A stretch of 42,507 nt of DNA from Elusimicrobia bacterium RIFOXYA2_FULL_39_19 (GTDB lineage Bacteria > Elusimicrobiota > Endomicrobiia > CG1-02-37-114 > XYA2-FULL-39-19). The position numbers and the translations under genes are program-made. This document shows, piece after piece, positions 1 to 9,875 of this stretch (position 1 is the first letter of the stretch; each line of letters begins with the position of its first letter). The notes beneath the pieces were generated by a model. It was not told where the DNA came from. It did not search any database and was given only the letters and a program-made list of their open reading frames with translations. Where the stretch lies: positions 143,175 to 185,681 of the forward strand of contig MGVC01000013.1 of the NCBI GenBank assembly GCA_001800285.1. Reading direction: 5' to 3'.

Positions 1-101
1 TCTTCCTGCAATAAATGTTCTTCACCCCAGATATAATAGGCTTTTGACAGCTGATTTTTTACGAGTTTTGACGGCAGGTCAGAGTATTTTTTAAAAGGCA
101 T
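1..101 (-). CDS. holA: DNA polymerase III delta subunit, N-terminal fragment cut by window edge
   Basis: Only the first 33 codons are inside the window. The reading frame starts at an ATG at position 101, 10 bases after the lptE stop codon, and runs off the left edge. The visible peptide contains SKAYYIWGEEHLLQE, which matches the opening beta strand of the HolA clamp-loader delta subunit (family pattern: hydrophobic residues, then GEE, then L..E). HolA opens the beta sliding clamp during replication. The order leuS-lptE-holA is the same as in Escherichia coli, which supports the call independently. No in-frame ATG or GTG was seen just upstream, and the ribosome binding site is weak. The identification rests on one short motif plus synteny. 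Confidence 0.72.
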   Translation of the reverse strand, partial: MPFKKYSDLPSKLVKNQLSKAYYIWGEEHLLQE

Positions 102-111
102 GTAGGTTTGG

Positions 112-675
112 TTACGGGTTGGTACCGGTTTCCTGTGCTGATTTCGGCACCTTTTTTTCTGATATTCCGCTTACTGAGCCAAAGCCCTGAATAGTTCTTG
201 TCAGGATTTTCTGCGCCAGGTCAGCCCATACAATTTCACGGGCTTCTTCCTCTGTTTTGCCGTCAGTAATAGTGGTGGAGTTATATATCAGCGTGCCTTC
301 AAGTGATGGTTCTTCCCACAGGGTTACGTTAGCTACTTTATCTACAAAATACAGGTTTAGCAGGACCCTTAGTTTATACTGCTGGGGTTCAAAATTTGCA
401 CCGAAAGTTAACGGTTGTAAAGAGTAATAGGTTATTTTTGCCGCTACTGCGCCGTCAGCATTTTCTTCGTTGGTTATGGTTAATCTGCCGTCACGGACAA
501 ATTCATCTGTGATTTTGGTGGTAAGCTTATCTTCCAAACCGAAATATTGCGTTTCATTTACAATCTGGCGTATGGCCACTCTTTTGATATGCTGAGGCAA
601 CATTTGGGTTTGCGGAGTGTACATGGAACAGGACCCTAAAGCTAAAAGCATTATAAAACCAAGATATTTTTTCAT
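112..675 (-). CDS. lptE: LptE-like LPS-assembly outer-membrane lipoprotein
   Basis: This 187-residue protein begins with a lipoprotein signal peptide: a KK basic start, a hydrophobic core and a lipobox LGSC with the acylated cysteine at residue 16. In the LptE family the lipoprotein plugs the LptD barrel and helps deliver lipopolysaccharide to the outer leaflet of the outer membrane. The region after the lipobox (VAIRQIVNET, DEFVRDGRL, and an alternating beta pattern to about residue 150) fits the LptE fold. Sequence conservation in this family is low, so position between leuS and holA is important evidence. A strong Shine-Dalgarno stretch (AGGGGG) lies before the ATG. An 8-bp hairpin sits 28 bases upstream of the start, so expression may be adjusted separately from leuS. 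Confidence 0.82.
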   Translation of the reverse strand: MKKYLGFIMLLALGSCSMYTPQTQMLPQHIKRVAIRQIVNETQYFGLEDKLTTKITDEFVRDGRLTITNEENADGAVAAKITYYSLQPLTFGANFEPQQYKLRVLLNLYFVDKVANVTLWEEPSLEGTLIYNSTTITDGKTEEEAREIVWADLAQKILTRTIQGFGSVSGISEKKVPKSAQETGTNP

Positions 676-875
676 AACATCCCCCTAAAATTCCTTTGAA
701 GCTCCACGCCTTTGGTGGCGTGGACCCACAGTTGATTCACATCGCAGAAACAAATCCTACGCTGAAATACCCGAAGCGGACAAACGCTATTCATCTACAG
801 CATTACCGGGCAGGTATCCAGTATCATCCATTAAAAGGAAGAAACTGGATAAACCCTGGATTTCCGCGAAGGGTG
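676..875. repeat. 200-bp non-coding insert between leuS and lptE, possible decayed dispersed repeat
   Basis: Genes around this stretch are separated by 10-60 bases, so a 200-base gap is unusual. It appears richer in G+C than nearby spacers and contains short palindromic pieces: the hairpin at 703-724 and a GGTATCCAGTATCATCC segment. The minus strand is broken by stop codons. One plus-strand frame is open but runs on into the antisense of leuS and resembles no protein known to me. Translated pieces of the minus strand (for example NPGFIQF and WIPA) resemble spurious peptides often produced by dispersed palindromic repeats. A repeat or transposon relic is the best guess, but only a genome-wide comparison could show that it recurs. 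Confidence 0.35.
703..724. repeat. Perfect 8-bp inverted repeat (hairpin) upstream of lptE
   Basis: TCCACGCC and GGCGTGGA form a perfect 8-bp stem around the loop TTTGGT. It lies in the leader between leuS and lptE on the transcribed strand. No run of Us follows on either strand, so it is not a standard intrinsic terminator. It may be an mRNA-stabilising or repeat-derived hairpin. Confidence 0.7.
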
Positions 876-3290
876 TTATATGATCAGATTAACAAGTTTG
901 TTAGGAATATATATGTGTTTTTTTATGTTGCCCGTTAAATATTTTTTTATTTTTTCATCATTGGCTATTAGTTTCAGGAGTTCTGCTTCAGGAATGCCGC
1001 GTGTTACGCTGACAGTGGATCTTAATTTACCGTTTACTTGAACGGGTATTTCAATAGTAGGGTCATCCAGCATGTCGGTGTCAAACTTTGGCCAGGCAGC
1101 TTTTCTTACGCTTGTTTTATTTCCCATAAGGCCATAAAGTTCTTCTGTAATATGCGGGGCAAAAGGCGACAAGAGCACAATAAGTGCTTCATATGCTTTC
1201 CTTGAAACATCATCTCCCAGCCCGGTATAAGAGCTCAGTTCATTTAAAAATTCCATAATGGAAGCTATGGCGGTATTAAACTGATAGTTTTGGGTTATAT
1301 CGTCGGTAACTTTTTTAATAGTCTTATTCATTTTGCGGTTTAAAGCATCTTTTTCCGGCTGAGAAGACTGCGTAACAGCAGGAGCGTCAAACTTTTCTTT
1401 CAAACGCCAGACTCTGGTCAAAAATCTCCAGCAGCCTTCTATGCCTGAATCCTGCCATTCCAGCTGTTTTTCCGGAGGTGCGGCAAAAAGTATAAAAAGG
1501 CGCGTGGTGTCTGCACCGTATTCATTGATTATTTTTGAAGGTTCTACTGTATTTCCCTTTGACTTTGACATAGCAGATCCGCCAAGGGTTACCATGCCCT
1601 GGGTTAAAAGCTTTATAAAGGGTTCTTCAATTTTTGACAGGCCCAGGTCTTTTATAAAGCGCTGGAAAAACCGTGAATAAATTAGGTGCATGCAGGCGTG
1701 TTCTATCCCGCCGATATACTGATCAACCGGCATCCAGTAATCTATATTTTTGCTTTCAAAAGGTTTTTTGTCATTATGCGGATCACAGTAGCGGGCAAAG
1801 TACCAGGAAGAATCTACAAAGGTATCCATGGTATCTGTTTCACGCACCGCATCAGAACCGCATTTGTGGCATTTGGTTTTCAAAAAGTTTTCATCCTGTT
1901 TTAAGGGAGATTCTCCCGTACCTGTTAAGCTGGCGGTATCAGGAAGCATTATCGGCAGTGAAGTTTCATCTACAGGTATGGTTCCGCATTTAGGGCAGTA
2001 TATTATTGGAATGGGTGTGCCCCAGTATCTTTGGCGTGAAATAAGCCAGTCTTTAAGCCTGAAATTTATTTTCGGGCTTCCTATACCTTTGGCTTCAAGC
2101 ATTTTTATTATTTCGGCCCTGCCTTGTTCAGATGTCATGCCGTCAAACTTGCCGGAGTTTACCATAGCGCCTTCTTCTTCATAAGGCAGTTCTGTGCCGT
2201 TTTCCGGCCGGACAACTTCTATAATGGGCAAATTAAACTTTTTAGCAAATTCATAATCGCGTTTATCATGCGCCGGCACGCACATAATAGCACCCGTGCC
2301 GTAATCCATAGTTACATAATCTGCTGTCCAGATAGGGATTCTGGTGTCATTTACCGGGTTAACAGCATACAATCCCGTAAAAACACCGGTTTTTTCCATG
2401 CTGGAGCGCTCTACTTTTGTTTTTTTCTTAGTCTGCTCAACATATTTTTTTATTTCTTCGTTTTTTATAAGGTCAGATTCCTGGATTATAGGATGTTCGG
2501 GTGCAATAACCATAAACGTAGCACCGAAAAGGGTATCAGGACGGGTGGTAAAGATTTTCATTATGGCTTCGGATTTATGTCCGGAGAGCTTAAAATCCAC
2601 TTCCGCTCCGGTGGATTTGCCTATCCAGTTTGACTGCATGCTAAGTACTTTTTCCGGCCAGTTCTTTCTTAACTCTTCCATGCCGTCAAGCAGAGCCTGC
2701 GCGTAATCTGTGATTTTAATAAACCACTGTTCCAGGCTTTTTTCTTCAACAACAGAGTCACAACGCCAGCAAAGGCCGTCATGTACCTGTTCGTTTGCCA
2801 GAACCGTATTGCAGGACGGGCACCAGTTTACCGACGAACGTTTCTTATATGCCATGCCCTTTTCAAACATTTTAATAAAAAACCACTGGTTCCATTTGTA
2901 GTACTCAGGGTCACAGGTGGCAATTTCTCTGGACCAGTCATAGGAAATGGCAAGCCGTTTTAACTGTTTGCGCATGTTTTCTATATTGCTTTTTGTCCAG
3001 GTTTTTGGAGAAGTTTTATTTTTTATGGCGGCATTTTCTGCGGGTAAACCAAAAGCGTCCCAGCCGATAGGATGTATGACATTAAATCCTCTCATGCGCT
3101 GGTAATGGGCTATCACGTCGCCAATTACATAATTTCTGACATGGCCCATATGGATGTTTCCTGAAGGGTATGGAAACATTACCAGGCAGTAGAACTTTTT
3201 TAAGTTTTCATCTTCCTGAGCCTTGAAGTAATCATTATCAGCCCAGACTTTCTGCCATCTTTCTTCTATTTCACTAAAATTATATTCCAT
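876..3290 (-). CDS. leuS: Leucyl-tRNA synthetase
   Basis: LeuRS attaches leucine to tRNA-Leu in the cytoplasm. The 804-residue length is normal for the bacterial enzyme. The class I signatures are present: HMGH at residues 47-50 and MSKSKGN at 574-580. A zinc-knuckle-like pair (CPSC, CWRC) follows the first catalytic part. The CP1 editing domain carries the threonine-rich TTRPDTLFG motif that hydrolyses mischarged tRNA. The C terminus ends with the expected anticodon-binding and C-terminal domain pattern (VNGKLR, then [12 protein letters not shown]). The gene lies 13 bases after the HEAT-repeat gene and probably shares its transcript. No clear Shine-Dalgarno sequence precedes the ATG, so translation may partly depend on coupling. 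Confidence 0.98.
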   Translation of the reverse strand: MEYNFSEIEERWQKVWADNDYFKAQEDENLKKFYCLVMFPYPSGNIHMGHVRNYVIGDVIAHYQRMRGFNVIHPIGWDAFGLPAENAAIKNKTSPKTWTKSNIENMRKQLKRLAISYDWSREIATCDPEYYKWNQWFFIKMFEKGMAYKKRSSVNWCPSCNTVLANEQVHDGLCWRCDSVVEEKSLEQWFIKITDYAQALLDGMEELRKNWPEKVLSMQSNWIGKSTGAEVDFKLSGHKSEAIMKIFTTRPDTLFGATFMVIAPEHPIIQESDLIKNEEIKKYVEQTKKKTKVERSSMEKTGVFTGLYAVNPVNDTRIPIWTADYVTMDYGTGAIMCVPAHDKRDYEFAKKFNLPIIEVVRPENGTELPYEEEGAMVNSGKFDGMTSEQGRAEIIKMLEAKGIGSPKINFRLKDWLISRQRYWGTPIPIIYCPKCGTIPVDETSLPIMLPDTASLTGTGESPLKQDENFLKTKCHKCGSDAVRETDTMDTFVDSSWYFARYCDPHNDKKPFESKNIDYWMPVDQYIGGIEHACMHLIYSRFFQRFIKDLGLSKIEEPFIKLLTQGMVTLGGSAMSKSKGNTVEPSKIINEYGADTTRLFILFAAPPEKQLEWQDSGIEGCWRFLTRVWRLKEKFDAPAVTQSSQPEKDALNRKMNKTIKKVTDDITQNYQFNTAIASIMEFLNELSSYTGLGDDVSRKAYEALIVLLSPFAPHITEELYGLMGNKTSVRKAAWPKFDTDMLDDPTIEIPVQVNGKLRSTVSVTRGIPEAELLKLIANDEKIKKYLTGNIKKHIYIPNKLVNLII

Positions 3291-3303
3291 AGTTTTACTT
3301 TTG

Positions 3304-3966
3304 TTATTTAATTTTTACCATAGCCTGAGCTGCATGTGCCCTTACTCTATCATCACGCAGGGCCAATAATAGAGCAGACACAGCTGGGCGGCCGATATTG
3401 CCAAGCGCTTCGCAGGCATATTTTCTAACCATCTCATTTTCATCTTTTAATGCGTTATAAAGCGGAGTTACCGCTGCGGGGTCTTTAATAATACCAAGTG
3501 AAATAGATGCTTTCATTCGAGTTATAGGGCTGGGGTCCTGAAGCGCTTTGATTAAAGCAGGAACGGCTAGCCTGTCTTTTAAATGGCCTAAGACGCCTGC
3601 TGAGGTTACGCGCACTTCTTCGCTTTCATCTTCCAAGGCTTCAATAAGCGGGCCAACGGCTCTTTTATCTCCGATATGGCCTAAAGCAATTACTGCTTTT
3701 TCACGGACGTATTTTGACGGGTCTTTTAGCGCCGCTAATAAGGGCAGGACCGAATTTTTGTCTCTCAAGCGTCCCAAAACTTCTATGCCTACAGACCTTA
3801 CGAAAGGGTCTTTGTCATTAATGGATTCTACCAGCGCGGCAGATGATTTCTGTTTCAACCGTTCTTCCGTTTCCAGCTGTTCGCTGGATTTCCTGTCCAC
3901 GCCTTTCGGCTGGATTTTAATTACTGTTCCTTTTTTCCATAAAAAGCCTGGTATATTTATTTTCAT
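3304..3966 (-). CDS. HEAT-repeat (PBS-lyase-like) protein
   Basis: This 220-residue protein is built almost entirely of HEAT repeats of about 31 residues, from about residue 45 to the end. Each has a D-P-S/E...VR...A..ALG.I.D pattern (for example [20 protein letters not shown]). At least five repeats are clear. Residues 1-40 are lysine-rich and do not look like a signal peptide, so a cytoplasmic scaffold is likely. Proteins of this type bind partner proteins, and no catalytic residues are visible. It sits between tlyA (22 bases upstream) and leuS (13 bases downstream), but that housekeeping context does not reveal a partner. The specific function is unknown. Confidence 0.85.
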   Translation of the reverse strand: MKINIPGFLWKKGTVIKIQPKGVDRKSSEQLETEERLKQKSSAALVESINDKDPFVRSVGIEVLGRLRDKNSVLPLLAALKDPSKYVREKAVIALGHIGDKRAVGPLIEALEDESEEVRVTSAGVLGHLKDRLAVPALIKALQDPSPITRMKASISLGIIKDPAAVTPLYNALKDENEMVRKYACEALGNIGRPAVSALLLALRDDRVRAHAAQAMVKIK

Positions 3967-3988
3967 TGCAGAAAACCTCCGTAAAGCT

Positions 3989-4720
3989 TTATCTTACTAA
4001 TTTTAAATGAATAAAATATTCCTTATTTCCTTTGGGGCCTTCTATCGGCGAAAGCGTGGTGTCTAAAAATTCAAAACCCAAAGATACAGCGACTTGTTTA
4101 ATTCTTTCAATCGTTGCGTTTTGTACCGCTTCATCTTTTACCACGCCTTTTTTTACATTGCTTCTTCCCGCTTCAAACTGCGGTTTTATTAAGGCCGCTA
4201 CTTCCAGCGATTTAAAGGGTAATTCCTTTATTTTAGGAAGTATTTTATCAAGCGAGATAAAGGAAACGTCTATGGTAATGAGATCAATCTTGTCTTTTAT
4301 CAGTGCGGGTTCAAAATATCTGAAATTAATACTTTCAAGAATAACTACATTTTTATTGTTTCTAAGATCCCAGTGCAGAAGGCCTTTTCCCACATCTGTG
4401 CAGTAAACTTTCCGCGCCTTATTCTTAAGCAAACAGTCTGTAAATCCGCCCGTGGAAGAACCTATGTCAAGACAAACTTTATTTTCTATGGATAGATTGA
4501 ATTTACTGACGGCGCCGTCAAGTTTAAGCCCGCCGCGGGAAACGTATTTCAGTTTTTCTTTAAGCGCTATGTCTGCTACTGTATCAACTTTTTTTGACGG
4601 CTTGCATACGGTTTCAGCATTCACCGTAACACTGCCAGCCATTATCAATAACTGTGCTTTTCCCCTGCTTTCAGCCAGGTTTTTTTCTACAAGCAGCTGA
4701 TCCAGGCGTTTTTTTTCCAT
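3989..4720 (-). CDS. tlyA: TlyA-family rRNA 2'-O-methyltransferase / hemolysin-like protein
   Basis: The N terminus (about residues 4-65) is an S4 RNA-binding domain (RLDQLLVEKNLAESRGKAQ). It is followed by an FtsJ-like Rossmann methyltransferase domain with the SAM-binding motif LDIGSSTGGFTDCLL and later KPQFEAGR. The length of 243 residues is typical. In mycobacteria TlyA methylates 16S and 23S rRNA riboses, while many homologues are annotated as hemolysins without direct proof. It starts 12 bases after the dxs stop codon and likely shares the dxs promoter. A dxs-tlyA neighbourhood is common in bacteria. The family call is firm, but the exact rRNA target is inferred only. Confidence 0.93.
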   Translation of the reverse strand: MEKKRLDQLLVEKNLAESRGKAQLLIMAGSVTVNAETVCKPSKKVDTVADIALKEKLKYVSRGGLKLDGAVSKFNLSIENKVCLDIGSSTGGFTDCLLKNKARKVYCTDVGKGLLHWDLRNNKNVVILESINFRYFEPALIKDKIDLITIDVSFISLDKILPKIKELPFKSLEVAALIKPQFEAGRSNVKKGVVKDEAVQNATIERIKQVAVSLGFEFLDTTLSPIEGPKGNKEYFIHLKLVR

Positions 4721-4732
4721 AAATTCAAAGAA

Positions 4733-6601
4733 TTACTGCTTCTTATACCAGCCTTTTATATTTTCAAAAACCTTATTTACTGATAAACCGTATTTATCTC
4801 TTAACAAATCCTGTGTTCCGTGTTCTACGAAAATATCCGGCAAAGCAATATTTAGAATTCTGATATCAGGCTCGGTAATTAGTTCCTTTACTGCACTGCC
4901 TAATCCGCCGCTGATAACATTTTCTTCAATAGTAACTAACTGTTTTGTGTTTTTAATGATATTTTTTATACAAGCTTCATCCAATGGTTTCAGATATCTC
5001 AGATTTATAACACCTGCATTAATGTTTTCTTTCTTCAACTGTGCAGCTGCATCTACAGCTGTTTGTACCGTGTTTCCCAATGCCAGTATACAGATATCTT
5101 TTCCTGTTGAAAGCTCTTCTGCTTTTCCAAGAGGAAGTTCAGTGTATGTCTCTTTTAAAGTTATTCCCAGGCCTTTGCCTCTGGGATAGCGAATTGCTAC
5201 AGGTTTATTAAGTTTCAAAGCTGTGTAAAGCATATCTTTAAGTTCCTGCTCGTCTTTAGGTGCCATTATAACGAAATTTGGAATCAGGCGCATAAATGAT
5301 AAATCAAATATTCCCTGATGTGTTTTGCCATCATCCCCTACTATGCCTCCACGGTCTATGGCGACTATAACAGGCAGGTTCTGCAGAGCAATGTCGTGTA
5401 TTAGCTGGTCAAACCCGCGCTGAAGGAATGTGGAATAAAGCGCACAGACAGGTTTATAACCGCCGGCTGCTAATCCTGCAGAAAATGTAAGGGCATGCTG
5501 TTCAGCTATACCTACATCAAAAAATCTTTTCGGGAATTCTTTTGAGAACGTTTCCAGCCCTGTGCCATCAGACATAGCGGCTGTAATGGCAATTATTTTT
5601 TCGTCACTTTTTGCCAGATCAACCAGCGTATTACCGAATACTTCTGTGTATGTTGGCGCTGAATTGCCTGTTGCTGCATACTTTTGAGCTTCGCCGGTTT
5701 CTATTTGGAACTTAGCCGCACCGTGAAATTTCGTAGGGTTTTTTTCTGCCGGCTGGTAGCCTTTTCCTTTTTTGGTTACTACGTGAAGCACAGTTGGCCC
5801 TTTGTTTTCTCTTACTTTTGAAAGTATTTCTACTAAAAGCAGAAAATCGTTTCCTTCTACCGGGCCCAGATAGGTAAATCCCAATTCTTCAAAAAGCATG
5901 CTGGGTACAAAAAGGAATTTGAACCGGCGTGCAATTCTTAAAAAATATGTTCCGAAATATTCTATACGCTTCAAGAATATTTCTATTCTTTTTTCTATTC
6001 GTTTCACAAGGCCGAGAGTAAGCAGTCTGGCAAAATAACCTGCAATTGCTCCGACTCTCTGGGAAATAAACATTTCGTTGTCATTTAGTATTACAAGCAA
6101 ATCAGTATCAATGTGACCTGCATTATTTATTCCTTCAAAAGCCAAACCGCCTGTCATACTTCCGTCACCTACTACTGCAACTACCTTATGTTTTTGTCCG
6201 CTTAAATCCCTTGCTACAGCAAGGCCCAGCGCTGCCGATATTGCTGTAGATGAATGGCCCACGCTTATCGGGTCATGTTCGGATTCTTCTCTGTTTGGAA
6301 ACCCACTTAACCCCTGGTACTGCCTTAATGTTTTGAATTTATCTCTTCTACCTGTGAGCAGTTTGTGAGTGTATGCCTGATGGCCAACATCGTAAACTAT
6401 TTTATCTTCCGGTGTGTTGAAAACATAATGAAGCGCTGTTATAAGTTCAACACAGCCCAAACTTGAAGCTATGTGGCCGCCGTTATTTGCAACCGTGCCT
6501 ATTATTTCCTGCCTGATTTCATTTAATAATTCAGGCATCAATTCCTTGCGTATTAAACGCAGATCCTGAGGCTTGTCTATTTTGTCTAATATTTTTCCCA
6601 T
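4733..6601 (-). CDS. dxs: 1-deoxy-D-xylulose-5-phosphate synthase
   Basis: DXS condenses pyruvate and glyceraldehyde 3-phosphate to DXP, the first step of the MEP isoprenoid pathway, using thiamine diphosphate. The 622-residue length is standard. Visible motifs include YDVGHQAYTHKLLTGR with the catalytic-region histidine, the TPP-binding GDGSMTGG followed by a LNDNEM segment, and DVGIAEQHAL with the glutamate that contacts the thiamine ring. The order of pyrophosphate-binding, pyrimidine-binding and C-terminal transketolase domains is complete. It follows ispA by 63 bases, and a good promoter lies in that gap. Pairing with ispA places precursor and prenyl-chain synthesis together. Confidence 0.98.
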   Translation of the reverse strand: MGKILDKIDKPQDLRLIRKELMPELLNEIRQEIIGTVANNGGHIASSLGCVELITALHYVFNTPEDKIVYDVGHQAYTHKLLTGRRDKFKTLRQYQGLSGFPNREESEHDPISVGHSSTAISAALGLAVARDLSGQKHKVVAVVGDGSMTGGLAFEGINNAGHIDTDLLVILNDNEMFISQRVGAIAGYFARLLTLGLVKRIEKRIEIFLKRIEYFGTYFLRIARRFKFLFVPSMLFEELGFTYLGPVEGNDFLLLVEILSKVRENKGPTVLHVVTKKGKGYQPAEKNPTKFHGAAKFQIETGEAQKYAATGNSAPTYTEVFGNTLVDLAKSDEKIIAITAAMSDGTGLETFSKEFPKRFFDVGIAEQHALTFSAGLAAGGYKPVCALYSTFLQRGFDQLIHDIALQNLPVIVAIDRGGIVGDDGKTHQGIFDLSFMRLIPNFVIMAPKDEQELKDMLYTALKLNKPVAIRYPRGKGLGITLKETYTELPLGKAEELSTGKDICILALGNTVQTAVDAAAQLKKENINAGVINLRYLKPLDEACIKNIIKNTKQLVTIEENVISGGLGSAVKELITEPDIRILNIALPDIFVEHGTQDLLRDKYGLSVNKVFENIKGWYKKQ

Positions 6602-6638
6602 TTTACTGCCTTTTTATATATTTTATTTTATAAGTCTA

Positions 6639-6668
6639 ATTTTACTTTTTTTGTACCGTTATTGTCAA
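6639..6668 (-). promoter_or_regulatory. Sigma70-like promoter for dxs-tlyA-HEAT-leuS-lptE-holA
   Basis: On the minus strand TTGACA (6663-6668) and TAAAAT (6639-6644) are separated by 18 bases. The -35 box overlaps the ispA stop codon, and transcription would start about 30 bases before the dxs ATG. The -35 hexamer is perfect and the -10 hexamer matches consensus at 5 of 6 positions. Confidence 0.7.
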
Positions 6669-7531
6669 TTCTGTCTTTCGACTACATAATCGGCTATATA
6701 ATTAAGATATTTTTCTCTGCCTTTGAATATTTCAAGTTCCTTTTTTGCGTCTTTTATAAGCTTAAATGCAAGTTCTTTTGATTTTTCAAGACCGTAAAAG
6801 TTCGGATAGGTTAGTTTATTCATATCTTCGTCACTATCAAACACATCATCTATAACCTGAAAAGCCAAACCTATCTTTCTACCGTAACTTCTGAGCCTAA
6901 GTAATTCTTTTGATGAGGCACCAGCAATTAAACCGCCTATTAAAACACTGGCTTCAATAAGATCGCCGGTTTTGTGGGTATGAATGTAATCCAGGACTTG
7001 TTCTTGTTTTGATTTAGGCAGATTTTTGTAGTCAAAAAAAGTGTCAACCACCTGTCCTCCTATCATACCCTTGTGGCCCGAAGCCTGTGCCAGGCAGATT
7101 ATGGCTTTTACTTTATTGATCTCTGGTATATTTTTACATCCAGCTATAGTTTCAAAAGCTTTTGTTAATAATGCATCTCCGGCGAGTACTGCCAGCCCTT
7201 CATTAAATTTTCTATGAGCTGATGGTTTTCCCCTTCTTGAATCACTGTTGTCCATTGACGGCAAGTCATCATGAATCAGGGAATAACAGTGAATCATTTC
7301 TACTGCACTTGCTGATGCTACTGCTTTTTCATAACTTGTCCCGCAAGCATTAGCAGAGGCAATAGCGAGTACCGGCCTTATTCTTTTACCTCCTGGAAAA
7401 ACAGTATAAAGCATAACTTCATTTATACGGGTAAACTTGTCATTTTTTTCCGGTGACAGCGCTTTTCTAAGATAACAGTCTATACCTTTTCGCCAATTGT
7501 CTAAAACTGGTTTTACAGAATCTTTTTTCAT
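6665..7531 (-). CDS. ispA: Polyprenyl diphosphate synthase, probable farnesyl diphosphate synthase
   Basis: This 288-residue enzyme adds isopentenyl diphosphate units to allylic diphosphates. The first aspartate-rich motif is DDLPSMD (residues 88-94) in the long DDxxxxD form typical of bacterial IspA. The second is DDVFD (residues 228-232). The residues before the first motif (YSLIHDD) match E. coli IspA, which suggests a C15 product, but chain length cannot be fixed by reading alone. Its start overlaps the ymdB stop codon by four bases (ATGA), so the two are translationally coupled. The usual xseA/xseB genes found beside ispA in proteobacteria are absent here. Confidence 0.95.
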   Translation of the reverse strand: MKKDSVKPVLDNWRKGIDCYLRKALSPEKNDKFTRINEVMLYTVFPGGKRIRPVLAIASANACGTSYEKAVASASAVEMIHCYSLIHDDLPSMDNSDSRRGKPSAHRKFNEGLAVLAGDALLTKAFETIAGCKNIPEINKVKAIICLAQASGHKGMIGGQVVDTFFDYKNLPKSKQEQVLDYIHTHKTGDLIEASVLIGGLIAGASSKELLRLRSYGRKIGLAFQVIDDVFDSDEDMNKLTYPNFYGLEKSKELAFKLIKDAKKELEIFKGREKYLNYIADYVVERQN

Positions 7532-8304
7532 CTGATTATTCTCTCGATTTTAATTGATTTGCCCGTGTCTGCGTTAATTTCAATTAAACAGGCATTCAAC
7601 ATGGGGTCTGTCTGCGATATGGCAAATTTGTAAGGCATTGCAGTGAGATACTTTCTTAAAATTATTTCTCTATCCATCCCTATCACGCCGTCTTTAGGGC
7701 CAGTCATGCCTGCATCCGTAAGATAGGCTGTGCCGTTTGGCAGTATTCTTTCGTCTGCGGTTTGCACATGCGTGTGAGTACCTATAACTGCACTTACCCT
7801 GCCGTCAAGATACCAGCCCAGGGCAACCTTTTCTGAAGTTATTTCCGCGTGAAAATCTACCAGCATGAAATTTGTTTCCTGCCTGAGTTTTTCAATTATT
7901 TTATCTGCCATACGAAACGGGCAGTCAAGCGGGTTCATGAAGACTCTGCCCATAAGGTTTATAACTGCTATTTTTTTACCTTCTATTTGGTAGATATTAT
8001 AACCGCTTCCTGGCACATCAGGTGGATAGTTGGCAGGGCGAAGAATTCTGGGATCATCAAGAATAGTGGTAATTTCATGGCGGGCAAAAGTATGGTTGCC
8101 AAGCGTTAATACATTTATCCCTGCATCAAACAACTCTTCGCTTACTTTAGGTGTAAGTCCTTTGCCGCCGGCAGCATTTTCAGCATTTGCGACGGTAAAA
8201 TCTACATGATATTCTTTTTTGATTTCAGGAAGCTCGTCTTTAATTATATTTCTGCCGGACTCACCTGAAATGTCCCCGATAAAGAGCACTTTAATGCTTG
8301 CCAT
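7528..8304 (-). CDS. ymdB: YmdB-family metallophosphoesterase
   Basis: This 258-residue protein is a calcineurin-like metallophosphoesterase of the YmdB family (TIGR00282). Metal-ligand motifs are visible in order: FIGDISGESGR at the N terminus, AENAAGG, LGNHTF, VDFHAEITSEK and GTHTHVQTAD. Bacillus YmdB is a 2',3'-cyclic nucleotide phosphodiesterase affecting biofilm and motility decisions. The gene follows rny by 17 bases, an arrangement also seen in Bacillus, where YmdB and RNase Y are functionally linked. It overlaps ispA by four bases. The family call is firm, and the physiological role is inferred. Confidence 0.95.
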   Translation of the reverse strand: MASIKVLFIGDISGESGRNIIKDELPEIKKEYHVDFTVANAENAAGGKGLTPKVSEELFDAGINVLTLGNHTFARHEITTILDDPRILRPANYPPDVPGSGYNIYQIEGKKIAVINLMGRVFMNPLDCPFRMADKIIEKLRQETNFMLVDFHAEITSEKVALGWYLDGRVSAVIGTHTHVQTADERILPNGTAYLTDAGMTGPKDGVIGMDREIILRKYLTAMPYKFAISQTDPMLNACLIEINADTGKSIKIERIIR

Positions 8305-8321
8305 AGTATATTCTTTCGCGT

Positions 8322-9875
8322 TTATTTTGCTATTTCCTGGGCTCTTATTTCACGTATAACTACTACTTTTATCTGCCCGGGATATTCTAGTTCCTGTTCA
8401 ATTTTTCTAGCTACGTCTTTTGCCAGAGCGTATGCTTTCTGGTCATCTATCTCATCCGGCTCTACCATTACGCGTATTTCTCTTCCTGCCTGAATGGCAT
8501 AAGCGCTTTCTACTCCGCGGAAATCGGTAGCCACTTTTTCAAGTTTTTCAAGACGTTTTACGTAATGTTCTACTGATTCCCTTCTGGCACCCGGCCTGGC
8601 GGCTGAAATTGCGTCTGCTGCGGAAATAATAAATGCTTCTACTGACTGCGGCAGAGCAAAACCTTCATGGTGCGAAAGAATAATATTTATCATTTTGTCA
8701 GATTCCCCGTATTTTTTTGCTATTTCCGCTGAAATCTGGTGATGAGTCCCTTCAATTTCATGATCTACTGCTTTTCCTATATCGTGTAGCAGTGCTGCTT
8801 TTTTACACATATTAATGTCAGCACCTAACTCACCTGCTATAGAAGCGGATAACCAGGCAACTTCCATGGTATGCTGAAGCTGGTTCTGTCCATAAGATGT
8901 TCTGAATTTAAGTTTTCCAAGCATTTTAATAATTTCCAGGTTTAAACCAACCACACCAAGTTCAACAACAGTTTTTTCACCGATTTCTTTAAGGCTTTCG
9001 TCCATATCGGTTTTAACTTTATTTACCACTTCTTCAATTCTTGCAGGATGTATTCTGCCGTCTGTTATAAGTTTCTCAAGTGCTATTCTGGCTATCTGCC
9101 TGCGTACAGGGTCAAAAGCTGAAATAGTGATAGTTTCCGGAGTGTCATCAACTATTAAATCTACGCCGGTGGCCTGTTCAAAGGCCCTAATGTTTCTACC
9201 TTCACGGCCGATAATTCTGCCCTTTATTTCATCATTTTGAATGTTAATGGTTGTAGTGGTGGTGTCTGAAGTATGTTCTGCGGCATAACGCTGAATTGCA
9301 ATGGCAATTATTTCTTTTGCCTTTTTTTCGGCCGTTTCTTTGGCTTCCTGTTCAATATTACGCGCTCTTAAGGCAGCTTCTTTCCTTACTTCATCTTCAT
9401 AATTCTGAAGCAAAATCTTTTTTGCTTCATCGGCTGTCATTCCGGCAACTTTTTCAAGGACCTGCCGCTGCTCTTCTCTGGTTCTTTTTACTGCCTCAAA
9501 TTCTTCTGTAAGGTTTTTTTCCTTAACATGAAGAGCGCGGTCTCTTTCCTGCACTTCTTTATCTTTTTTTTCTATGATATCTGCCTTGCGTTCAAGATTT
9601 TCCTCTTTCTGATTCAGCCTTCTTTCTGTGTTTTGCAATTCCTGTTTTCTTTCCCGGAATTCCTTATCCAGCTCTCTCCTGTCTTTTTCCAGGGTTTCCT
9701 TGGCTTCAAGCAAAGCTTCTTTCTTTTTTGCTTCTGCAAGAGTCTGTGCATCAGCCAGAATTTTTTTTGCCATTGTTTCCGATGAACTTAGTTTTGATTT
9801 TGCGTATACTAATCTTGACACAAATCCTAAACCAAGTCCAACAACTGCTGCGATTAAAATCGATATTAACAACAT
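8322..9875 (-). CDS. rny: Ribonuclease Y
   Basis: RNase Y is a membrane-anchored endoribonuclease that starts mRNA decay. The 517-residue protein has one N-terminal membrane helix (residues about 1-22), a long charged coiled coil (about 25-190), a KH RNA-binding domain ([17 protein letters not shown]) and an HD domain with [13 protein letters not shown] and LSHHEGF. All expected domains are present in the right order. A strong ribosome binding site (GAAAGGAG) precedes the ATG, which lies inside the last codons of fau (10-base overlap). The downstream ymdB supports the assignment. Confidence 0.98.
   Translation of the reverse strand: MLLISILIAAVVGLGLGFVSRLVYAKSKLSSSETMAKKILADAQTLAEAKKKEALLEAKETLEKDRRELDKEFRERKQELQNTERRLNQKEENLERKADIIEKKDKEVQERDRALHVKEKNLTEEFEAVKRTREEQRQVLEKVAGMTADEAKKILLQNYEDEVRKEAALRARNIEQEAKETAEKKAKEIIAIAIQRYAAEHTSDTTTTTINIQNDEIKGRIIGREGRNIRAFEQATGVDLIVDDTPETITISAFDPVRRQIARIALEKLITDGRIHPARIEEVVNKVKTDMDESLKEIGEKTVVELGVVGLNLEIIKMLGKLKFRTSYGQNQLQHTMEVAWLSASIAGELGADINMCKKAALLHDIGKAVDHEIEGTHHQISAEIAKKYGESDKMINIILSHHEGFALPQSVEAFIISAADAISAARPGARRESVEHYVKRLEKLEKVATDFRGVESAYAIQAGREIRVMVEPDEIDDQKAYALAKDVARKIEQELEYPGQIKVVVIREIRAQEIAK

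Noticed and set aside
696-938. 80-codon plus-strand open frame between lptE and leuS
   Set aside because: Its last third is antisense to leuS, it begins with TTG without a good ribosome binding site, and the peptide resembles no family known to me. It is treated as part of a non-coding insert.
3548-4000. 150-codon open frame opposite the HEAT-repeat gene
   Set aside because: The repetitive HEAT coding sequence creates long antisense frames, and no domain or signal is visible.
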